Below, one piece after another: positions 1 to 5,181 of a stretch of 14,293 bases of DNA. The notes under the pieces were generated by a model. It worked only from the letters and a program-made list of their open reading frames with translations. It ran no database searches and was not told where the DNA came from. Every line of letters starts with the position of its first letter. Position 1 is the first letter of the stretch. Position numbers and translations under genes: made by a program. The DNA comes from CAZVJU01 sp964627195 (GTDB lineage: Bacteria > Patescibacteriota > Microgenomatia > UBA8517). The stretch spans positions 1-14,293 of the forward strand of contig CAZVJU010000030.1 in assembly GCA_964627195.1 (NCBI GenBank). Direction: 5' to 3'.

Positions 1-41
1 ACGTATTTCTTGGAAATATAGTTAGTTCATCATTTTAATAT

Positions 42-2141
42 ATGGAAAAAGTACTCGAACAAGTTGAAAAGTATATTCTTTACATCCTGGTATTCTTATT
101 TCCTGTTGTTGTTATTTCAGTTTCTTCCAATCCTTTTGTTATACCTAAACTCGAACTCTTAGTTTTTTCTATCTCACTTCTAATTTTTTTAAGGGCTCTA
201 AAAATCATCATCACCGGAAAGTTAGATTTTTCGGTTGGAAACTTTGACCTACCAATATTTATAATTGCACTTTCTTTTATTCTATCAACAATTCTCAGAA
301 CCCCTAATAAAATGGAAGCACTTCTTCTTCCCGGAACAACTACTGCTGTTATTTCAGGTGTTCTTTTATACTTTATTATCAATCAACAAAAGGATGAGGA
401 AAAAAGAAGCTTATCTTTGGTTCTTTTCCTATCTGCCACCGTCTTTTCAGCACTAACACTTCTTGCCTTTAGCGGATTATTTGAAAAAATTCCACAACTG
501 CCTGCCTATATCAAAACAAAAGCATTCACCCCCGACGGAGGTTACCTACCCTCCGCAATCTTTTTACTTACAATATTTCCATTGGGCTTGGGTCTAGTAT
601 TTGCTCTAAAAGAAAAAACAAGAAAAATTTTGATCATGGTCGCTTCTATCGTAGTAATTCTTGGTTTAGTCCTATCTATTTATAATATAATTCCAGGCCG
701 CCCCACTTCTCCCCGGTTTCCCAGCTACAACGTTTCGTGGAACATTGCAATCGACTCCCTAAAAAATTCACCTGTTTTAGGAATCGGACCAGGGAATTAC
801 CTAACAGCTTTTAATAGATTTAGACCCATTTCTTACAACCAAACCGATTTATGGGCAGTAAAGTTTGCAACAGCAACAAGTTTTTATCTTACCTTCTTGA
901 CTGAGGTGGGTATGCTTGGCACAGCTGGATTAATACTTCTACTTTTTAATTTATATAAAACCGCAAAAGCGGATATAAAGGAAAAGAAGCTGGTTCAGTG
1001 GGGTTTCGGCTCAATTGCAAATTTGGTTTCACTAACAATTATGGTCGTTCTACTAGCCTTGCTACCTGCCACCACATTGTTGATAGTCCTTTTCTTCATT
1101 CTTTTTTCTCTCAATGCAAAGGTTCACAAAACAACGCTCTCTTTAATGACTCAGGGACAAGTTGAAGGCGCGACAGCCCAAGCCGTTACTTCACGCTTCC
1201 CCGCTTTTTTAATAAGTGTACCGGTTATTATTGTTCTTTTTCTTTTTGGCATACGTGCGGTCAAGATCGCAGCAGGAGAATATAAATTTATAAAGGCCCT
1301 TAATGCCCTAGCAACAAATGACGCGGCCAAGACCTATGATACTTTGAGAGAGGCAATTCGGCTAAATCCGCTTGTCGACAGGTATCATGCAACTTTCGTT
1401 AGAGTTGATTTAGCTTTAGCCAACGCAATCGCCAGGAAAGCCGCAGGTCCTGAGCCTGTCGAAGGAGCCGCCCCGACTCAATCTCAAATTACCGATCAGG
1501 ACAGGCAAAATATAACTCTTTTGGTACAGCAAGCAATTGCTGAGGCAAAAGCTACCGTTGCGCTCAACCCGCTGCGTTCAGGAAATTGGGAAGTTTTGGC
1601 TCAGACTTACCAAACAATTATGCCCTTAGCACAAGGAGCTGACAATTTTGCAATTCAAACTTACCGCCAGGCAATTGCATTAGACCCAATTAACCCCAAT
1701 TTGCGAATTGCTCTTGGTGGAATCCACTATATTAAAAAAGATTATGAAAATGCTGTAAGAATCTTTGAACTGGCTACTTTAGTAAAATCCGATCATGCCA
1801 ACGCCCACTATAACTTAAGCTTCGCTCTGAGAGATAAAGGAGATCTTAATGGTGCCATACAGGAAATGACATTAGTACTTTCTCTCATACCTAACAAAAG
1901 TTCTCAGGATTATCAAGTTGCCAAAAAAGCGCTGGAAGACATGCAGGCTAAGAAAAAAGAGGAAGCTCCAACTGGTCAGGAACTGACTCCACCCCAAGGA
2001 CAGGAGGCACCTCAATTAGAACCTCCAGTTGAATTGCCAGAAGGTTCAGAACCACCAGAAACACCCACTTCGACACAGGAAAGCGAAACAATTACTCCTA
2101 CGCCAACAGAAAGTGTAGTCTCTCCTACTCCCACTCCTTAG
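42..2141 (+). CDS. O-antigen ligase-like (Wzy_C) polytopic membrane protein with C-terminal TPRs
   Basis: A 699-residue inner-membrane protein, probably polymerising or ligating surface glycan repeat units. Hydrophobic segments fill residues about 10-225 and again about 285-420. Between them lies the Wzy_C-type motif (residues about 231-259: WNIAIDSLKNSPVLGIGPGN), the signature of O-antigen ligases and polymerases. Residues about 425-640 are soluble and helical with TPR-like repeats (for example around AIALDPINPNLRIALGGIHY). The last ~55 residues are a Pro/Thr/Glu-rich tail ending SPTPTP, probably an extended exported linker. Residues 469-475 (GPEPVEG) come from a REP-like insert. No Shine-Dalgarno precedes the ATG; TATAGT at 17-22 could be a -10 element, but any -35 would lie outside the window. 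The glycan genes downstream fit this role. Its substrate cannot be read from sequence. The class is fairly sure; ligase versus polymerase is open. Confidence 0.8.
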   Translation: MEKVLEQVEKYILYILVFLFPVVVISVSSNPFVIPKLELLVFSISLLIFLRALKIIITGKLDFSVGNFDLPIFIIALSFILSTILRTPNKMEALLLPGTTTAVISGVLLYFIINQQKDEEKRSLSLVLFLSATVFSALTLLAFSGLFEKIPQLPAYIKTKAFTPDGGYLPSAIFLLTIFPLGLGLVFALKEKTRKILIMVASIVVILGLVLSIYNIIPGRPTSPRFPSYNVSWNIAIDSLKNSPVLGIGPGNYLTAFNRFRPISYNQTDLWAVKFATATSFYLTFLTEVGMLGTAGLILLLFNLYKTAKADIKEKKLVQWGFGSIANLVSLTIMVVLLALLPATTLLIVLFFILFSLNAKVHKTTLSLMTQGQVEGATAQAVTSRFPAFLISVPVIIVLFLFGIRAVKIAAGEYKFIKALNALATNDAAKTYDTLREAIRLNPLVDRYHATFVRVDLALANAIARKAAGPEPVEGAAPTQSQITDQDRQNITLLVQQAIAEAKATVALNPLRSGNWEVLAQTYQTIMPLAQGADNFAIQTYRQAIALDPINPNLRIALGGIHYIKKDYENAVRIFELATLVKSDHANAHYNLSFALRDKGDLNGAIQEMTLVLSLIPNKSSQDYQVAKKALEDMQAKKKEEAPTGQELTPPQGQEAPQLEPPVELPEGSEPPETPTSTQESETITPTPTESVVSPTPTP
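1446..1469 (+). repeat. REP-like short repeat inside the ligase gene (PEPVEG insert)
   Basis: The core TCCTGAGCCTGTCGAAGGA has inverted TCCT/AGGA ends and reads in frame as PEPVEG in a low-complexity Ala/Pro linker between two TPR-like helices. From memory, TTCGACAGGCTCAGGA is the core of a very common dispersed palindromic repeat in environmental bacterial genomes, often seen translated as PEPVEG. I see only this one copy in the window. The neighbouring gene encodes a REP-associated transposase domain, the family that mobilises such repeats. The identification rests on recall of the core sequence and on its position in a dispensable linker. Confidence 0.6.
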
Positions 2142-2253
2142 TCGTGCGGGTAACAATAACGACTTGTAAAGACTCTCATTACTTGGAAACGCCTTAAAAA
2201 TCGTACCTAAAATGGTACTTGCAGGCTCTCTCCTCTCAAGTATAGTATTAAAT
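2142..2253 (+). other. Intergenic region between ligase and RAYT fusion gene
   Basis: This 112-base gap holds a candidate promoter (described separately), a short inverted repeat AGTCGT/ACGACT at 2140-2145 and 2159-2164 overlapping the upstream stop codon, and a second one, GTACC-TAAAAT-GGTAC, at 2203-2218. Neither has a U-tract, so I do not call a terminator. The second could be an operator just upstream of the -35, but 5-bp arms occur by chance. Confidence 0.3.
2219..2246 (+). promoter_or_regulatory. Candidate promoter for the RAYT-SH3b gene, possibly leaderless
   Basis: TTGCAG at 2219-2224 and TATAGT at 2241-2246 are separated by 16 bases. A start site 7-8 bases past the -10 would fall on the ATG at 2254, giving a leaderless mRNA. 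That fits the absence of a Shine-Dalgarno and the fact that the Y1 domain begins just after this ATG. The same geometry occurs ahead of the GmhA-like and HddA-like genes. Confidence 0.4.
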
Positions 2254-3543
2254 ATGTCTGCCCAAAACCTACACAAAACAAATGCGGATGGCTTTTATTG
2301 CCATATCTATAATCAAGGGATTGAAAACGCAATCTTCAGGGATGAGCAAGATTATGGAACCTTTCTTGGCTATATAAAGGAATATCTGTCCGAACCTGCC
2401 GACCCCAAAAATATCAAAAAAGTTTTTACCGTGAATGGCCGCTCTTTTCGGGGCATACCCCATCAACCTAAAAATTACTTCAACAAAATTGAACTCATTG
2501 CGTACTCTTTAATGCCAAACGATTTCCATCTAGTTCTGCATCAGAAAACTCACGGCTCACTGGAGAGTTTTATAAGATCGTTATGCACCCGATATTCAAT
2601 GTATTTTAATAAGAGATATCATCGCTCCGGATCGCTTTTCCAAGGCCCGTATAAATCTGTACTGATCAAGGATAACCAGTCTCTTATCAACTTAACCCGC
2701 TCCTTGCACAAAAACCCTCAAAGCTATTCTTCATATCCAGAATATTTAGGCCGTAGATCTAACTCATGGGTTAATACAAAAGTCGTACTCTCTTTCTTCA
2801 AAGTACCATATAGTTACATAGATTTCGTTGAAAAGTCGGTGAAGCAAGAAAAACAGAAAATTATTAGCTTGCAAGGTCTTTCCTTTCAAGTTATTTTTTA
2901 CTATTCAGCCCTGATATCTTTCCTGGTTACGGCAATTATAATAGGTGCAATTTTTACTTATAACCCTAGGGGGCAGTTAATTTTTGCAGCCCTAGCTATT
3001 CCGGTAGCTTTCTATTTCATCATTGAATTTGCCCAGCAAAAGCGCCCAGTTTCGAATTTGGAGCCTTTGCCAAGAAAGGCAGTATTTCCAGCTGTAACAC
3101 TAATATTTTTACTGCTTCTTGGTCTGGGAATAAGAAATGTTATGTCTGCCACAACCAGAAATACAAGTCTCGAATCTTCCTCTGCTCTAATATCCAAAAC
3201 AGAAGATGTTATGTCCGCCACATCTCAAAATCCAAGTCCCGAACCGTCCCCAACTCCAATAATTAGCAACCAACCATTGCAAAGCCCAACACCAACTGAA
3301 GAGACAAATCCAATAACACTACTGATAATCAAAATTACGGACGGGTCGACAAGTGTTAATATCCGCCAGGCTCCGACGGTACGTTCGGCTAAGATCGGTG
3401 AAGCCAAAGAGGCCGACACATTCGAGTTCATTTCTGTAGATTCGGGCTGGTATGAAATCAAATTGGCAGATGAATCAACTGGATTTATATCGGCAAGGTA
3501 TATTGAAGTCCAAGGAGAAACAAATAAAGAAATCACATTTTGA
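2254..3543 (+). CDS. Membrane-anchored REP-associated (Y1/HUH) transposase-like domain fused to a C-terminal SH3b domain
   Basis: A 429-residue three-part protein. Residues about 10-180 form a Y1_Tnp (IS200/TnpA-REP-like) domain: HIYNQGIENAIFRD near the start, then IAYSLMPNDFHLVLHQ holding the HUH motif, then TRYSMYFNKRYHRSGSLFQG with the candidate catalytic Tyr (Y114). The first HUH His is Asp here (NDFH, D90), while the second, H92, is kept. Three hydrophobic segments follow at about 210-235, 240-259 and 275-293, then a Ser/Pro/Thr linker and an SH3b domain at about 365-417 (SVNIRQAP...GWYEIKL...GFISARYIEV). With a cytoplasmic N-terminus, three crossings put SH3b outside, where such domains usually bind cell wall. 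An upstream in-frame ATG at 2212 would add 14 residues but lies upstream of the -35. The domains are clear; the function is unknown. It may be a domesticated DNA-binding membrane protein rather than a transposase. Confidence 0.8.
   Translation: MSAQNLHKTNADGFYCHIYNQGIENAIFRDEQDYGTFLGYIKEYLSEPADPKNIKKVFTVNGRSFRGIPHQPKNYFNKIELIAYSLMPNDFHLVLHQKTHGSLESFIRSLCTRYSMYFNKRYHRSGSLFQGPYKSVLIKDNQSLINLTRSLHKNPQSYSSYPEYLGRRSNSWVNTKVVLSFFKVPYSYIDFVEKSVKQEKQKIISLQGLSFQVIFYYSALISFLVTAIIIGAIFTYNPRGQLIFAALAIPVAFYFIIEFAQQKRPVSNLEPLPRKAVFPAVTLIFLLLLGLGIRNVMSATTRNTSLESSSALISKTEDVMSATSQNPSPEPSPTPIISNQPLQSPTPTEETNPITLLIIKITDGSTSVNIRQAPTVRSAKIGEAKEADTFEFISVDSGWYEIKLADESTGFISARYIEVQGETNKEITF
3136..3273 (+). repeat. 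69-bp tandem duplication encoding the linker of the RAYT-SH3b protein
   Basis: Two imperfect 69-bp copies (3136-3204 and 3205-3273) encode 23-residue units beginning NVMSATTRNTSLES and DVMSATSQNPSPEP. The period is a multiple of three, so the frame holds. The first ~45 bases are well conserved and the rest has drifted towards a Pro/Ser/Thr linker. It lengthens the spacer between the last membrane segment and the SH3b domain. Confidence 0.7.
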
Positions 3544-3568
3544 AATCGGACTGAAATATGATTTCTTT
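3526..3568 (+). terminator. Long hairpin across the end of the RAYT-SH3b gene (possible terminator)
   Basis: AAAGAAATCACATTT (3526-3540) pairs with AAATATGATTTCTTT (3554-3568) over 15 positions with one mismatch and a 13-base loop. It straddles the TGA at 3541-3543. The 3' arm ends in TTT, but no uninterrupted U-tract follows directly; a T6 run comes later at 3585-3590. An imperfect intrinsic terminator or an mRNA 3'-end stabiliser are both possible. Confidence 0.4.
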
Positions 3569-3576
3569 GGCATATA

Positions 3577-3610
3577 TCACACTATTTTTTGTTCAATCTT
3601 TAAAGTGTGA
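3577..3610 (+). promoter_or_regulatory. Inverted repeat TCACACT...AGTGTGA upstream of the small membrane protein
   Basis: Perfect 7-bp arms TCACACT (3577-3583) and AGTGTGA (3604-3610) flank a 20-base T-rich spacer. A possible GTG start at 3607 lies within the right arm and the preferred ATG is 15 bases past it. It could be an operator or an RNA stem occluding the GTG. No regulator is identifiable and the arms are short. Confidence 0.25.
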
Positions 3611-3624
3611 CATCTGTAACTAAA

Positions 3625-4278
3625 ATGCGTAAAATTCTGACCTATTACAGTCTTATAATCGTAAGCCTCGCAACAGCCGTGGTATTTGTGTCTATCACAA
3701 CTTACGCCCAGCTGGCAGTTGCCATTCTTCTTTTTCCTCTGCTTGCCTATTTTGCCTGTAAAGTTTTCCCTCGTAAAACCGCGGAAGTATACCCCAAACA
3801 AGGGGTAACCACAATCCTCGAACCAGCGACTCTGGTCGCCCCCGCCGAGTCAGTTACGGCTTCGGTAAGCCAAGAAAATAAAGAGGATGGGAAAGTTGTG
3901 AATATCGACAAACGGGCATTTCTCAAGCTGATTGGCGGTGCGGGAATCTCCCTTTTCCTCTATTCAATCTTTGTTAAAAAGGCTGAGGTCCCATTTTTCG
4001 GAAGAGCGCTGGCGCCGGGAACGGTTTCTTTAGAAGATGCTGCTGGGCGAAAAATTGACCCGGCGGAAAAACAGCCCACGGATGGCTATCGAATTACCGA
4101 ACTTGATGATTCCATCATCACTTTTTACGGATTTACCGACAAGAACGGCTCTTGGTTTATTATGAGAGAAGATACTGATACAGGTTCTTTCCGCTACAGC
4201 CGGGGCGATTCCAACTTTACCGATAGCTGGACCAAGCGTGAACAACTTAACTACGACTACTTTAACAATGTTTTTTAA
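3625..4278 (+). CDS. Small membrane protein with internal Tat-like KRAFLK segment, unknown function
   Basis: A 217-residue protein whose function I cannot assign. It opens with two hydrophobic segments (about residues 3-25 and 30-48), then a polar linker. An internal stretch DKRAFLKLIGGAGISLFLYS (about 95-114) resembles a twin-arginine signal (K-R rather than R-R) or a third membrane anchor. The C-terminal ~90 residues are soluble, with the runs DGYRITELDD, ITFYGFTDKNGSWFIMRE and DTGSFRYSRGDSNF, and end in NVF. I recall similar small proteins in Microgenomates-type genomes that begin at the KRAFLK segment, so the first two membrane segments look like an added N-terminal module. A GTG at 3607 would add six residues. 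No Shine-Dalgarno is visible. The stop codon lies inside the first unit of a 27-bp tandem repeat. Confidence 0.65.
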   Translation: MRKILTYYSLIIVSLATAVVFVSITTYAQLAVAILLFPLLAYFACKVFPRKTAEVYPKQGVTTILEPATLVAPAESVTASVSQENKEDGKVVNIDKRAFLKLIGGAGISLFLYSIFVKKAEVPFFGRALAPGTVSLEDAAGRKIDPAEKQPTDGYRITELDDSIITFYGFTDKNGSWFIMREDTDTGSFRYSRGDSNFTDSWTKREQLNYDYFNNVF

Positions 4279-4333
4279 AACATTGGTTACTTTAATGTTT
4301 TTTAAAACATTGGTTACTTTAATGTTTTTTAAA
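4267..4333 (+). repeat. 27-bp tandem repeat, about 2.5 copies, each with an A/T palindrome
   Basis: Units at 4267-4293 and 4294-4320 are identical and a partial third runs 4321-4333. Each unit starts AATGTTTTTTAAAACATT, an 8-bp inverted repeat around TT. The first copy contains the stop codon of the upstream gene (4276-4278). Stacked T6 runs after weak stems might help end transcription in either direction. It could equally be a slippage-prone microsatellite; copy number may vary between strains. Confidence 0.75.
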
Positions 4334-4401
4334 GGGTAGCAGGGGTAGCTTACGAAAAGCGTGTAATATGAGTTGACAAGAAGCTTGAGTGTTGTGTTAT
4401 T
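4279..4401 (+). other. Intergenic region ahead of the GmhA-like gene
   Basis: This 123-base gap contains most of the 27-bp tandem repeat, a short direct repeat GGGTAGC at 4334-4340 and 4343-4349, and the promoter at 4373-4403. No further small ORF or RNA gene is recognisable in it. Confidence 0.5.
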
Positions 4402-4403
4402 AT
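4373..4403 (+). promoter_or_regulatory. Candidate extended -10 promoter for the gmhA-like/transaldolase operon
   Basis: A perfect TTGACA (4373-4378) is followed, after 19 bases, by TATTAT (4398-4403) carrying an extended -10 TG at 4395-4396. The predicted start site, about 7-8 bases on, coincides with the ATG at 4411, so the mRNA would be leaderless. The -10 also overlaps the alternative upstream ATG at 4402, arguing against that start. Confidence 0.55.
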
Positions 4404-4410
4404 GGGGCTC

Positions 4411-5181
4411 ATGAAAGACGAAACGTTCTCCCCTAGTAAATACTTCAATCTAATTGCAAAATGCTCACTAACTTTTAGAGACTCTTCTCTCTACGAAAAA
4501 GTAGTGGAAACACTTTTGGATTGTTATAAAAGAGGCGGAACAGTATTTACAATGGGTTGCGGCGGATCCGCTTCTACGGCTACTCATTTTGCTGCTGATC
4601 TAGCCAAAACAACAATGATTGACAATAAACTGGGATTTAGATCAATGGCATTGGTAGATAATGTACCGCTTGTTAGTGCTTGGACTAATGACAAAGGCTG
4701 GGGAACAGTTTTTGAAGGACAATTGAGGGCTTGGCTTACTAAAAATGATGTTTTGGTCGGTTTTTCGGTACATGGCGGGAATCAACGAGGAGATGAGGCT
4801 GGCCCTTGGTCACAAAATCTGGTTGCTGCTATGAAACTCGCAAAGGAAAGAGGAGCTAAGATTATCGGGTTTTCAGGTTTTGATGGTGGAGCAATGAAAG
4901 AGATGTCTGATGTGTGTTTTGTTATTCCAACTCAAAGTGATGTAAACGGTACACCGCTTGTTGAGGCTATGCATGTAGTGCTGCACCATTCCATCATTTT
5001 TGATTTAAAGGAAAGGATGAAGCTCCCCGGGTTGAAACCCGGGGTGTCTTCTCCTCGCTACTTCGTCGGGAGCGAAATCCCGCCGAAGCAGAAAAATCTT
5101 CGCATTCATCCACGGGCTCACGCCCGAGGTTTTCTGCGAAGGAGGATGAAAGATGTTAATGGCAGAAAGACAACCGCTTAA
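4411..5181 (+). CDS. gmhA: GmhA-like SIS-domain phosphoheptose isomerase with an insertion-derived C-terminal extension
   Basis: SIS-domain sugar isomerase, expected to convert sedoheptulose 7-phosphate to D-glycero-D-manno-heptose 7-phosphate. Seen: the phosphate-binding loop MGCGGSASTATHFAADLAK (about residues 48-66), SAWTND (89-94), GFSVHGGN in place of the usual Ser/Thr-Ser-Gly loop (117-124), FSGFDGGAMKEMSD, and the C-terminal helix EAMHVVLHHSI with the expected catalytic His (H188). GmhA proteins usually run near 190-200 residues; this one is 256. Residues about 205-244 are encoded by a structured 129-bp insertion, without which the protein would be 213 residues. The ATG at 4402 is an alternative start, but it lies in the -10. 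The gene overlaps the transaldolase by 29 bases in another frame. Heptose kinase and nucleotidyltransferase genes nearby support the substrate assignment. Confidence 0.8.
   Translation: MKDETFSPSKYFNLIAKCSLTFRDSSLYEKVVETLLDCYKRGGTVFTMGCGGSASTATHFAADLAKTTMIDNKLGFRSMALVDNVPLVSAWTNDKGWGTVFEGQLRAWLTKNDVLVGFSVHGGNQRGDEAGPWSQNLVAAMKLAKERGAKIIGFSGFDGGAMKEMSDVCFVIPTQSDVNGTPLVEAMHVVLHHSIIFDLKERMKLPGLKPGVSSPRYFVGSEIPPKQKNLRIHPRAHARGFLRRRMKDVNGRKTTA
5025..5044 (+). repeat. Perfect hairpin 1 of the insertion
   Basis: CCCCGGGTT (5025-5033) is followed by GA and its exact reverse complement AACCCGGGG (5036-5044). In practice the loop would be at least four bases. It is in frame within gmhA and no U-tract follows, so it is not a terminator. 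Confidence 0.85.
5061..5088 (+). repeat. Hairpin 2 of the insertion
   Basis: CTTCGTCGGGA (5061-5071) pairs with TCCCGCCGAAG (5078-5088) with one mismatch over 11 positions and a six-base loop GCGAAA. Confidence 0.8.
5098..5141 (+). repeat. Hairpin 3 of the insertion, two-tier stem
   Basis: The outer arms CTTCGCA (5098-5104) and TGCGAAG (5135-5141) enclose an inner stem CGGGC-TCAC-GCCCG (5113-5126). Competing stems exist: GCAGAAAA (5088-5095) with TTTTCTGC (5130-5137), and TTCATCC (5105-5111) with GGATGAA (5144-5150). The last would cover part of the transaldolase Shine-Dalgarno, so the RNA could switch folds. Confidence 0.75.
5139..5145 (+). promoter_or_regulatory. Shine-Dalgarno of the transaldolase, formed at the insertion edge
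   Basis: AAGGAGG ends seven bases before the ATG at 5153 and is among the strongest ribosome-binding sites in the window. It straddles the right end of the 129-bp insertion and the duplicated AGGATGAA. It favours the 5153 start over the in-frame ATG at 5159. Confidence 0.7.

Larger units (their letters stand above)
5014..5150 (+). mobile_element. Structured 129-bp MITE/REP-like insertion with 8-bp flanking duplication
   Basis: AGGATGAA occurs at 5014-5021 and again at 5143-5150, bounding a G/C-rich segment of three hairpins unlike the A/T-rich surroundings. The offset is 129 bases, exactly 43 codons, and both copies lie in the same gmhA frame (each encodes Arg-Met-Lys). Removing one copy plus the insert therefore restores a continuous, shorter GmhA end. 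This fits a small non-autonomous element with target-site duplication. There are no clear terminal inverted repeats. From memory, the hairpin cores CCCGGGTTGAAACCCGGG and CGGGCTCACGCCCG resemble dispersed repeats in environmental bacteria, possibly RAYT-linked. Confidence 0.65.

Noticed and set aside
2203..2218. GTACC-TAAAAT-GGTAC as a regulator binding site
   Set aside because: Only 5-bp arms, no second copy near other promoters in the window and no regulator gene; kept only as a note in the intergenic entry.
4267..4333. Short CRISPR-like array
   Set aside because: The 27-bp units abut with no spacers, are A/T-rich and are too few; it is a simple tandem repeat.
4402..4410. ATG 4402 as the gmhA start
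   Set aside because: It overlaps the best -10 hexamer, so the transcript would begin after it; 4411 fits better.
5025..5044. Strong G/C hairpin as an intrinsic terminator
   Set aside because: It lies inside an open gmhA frame, has no following T-run and is one of three hairpins in the inserted block.
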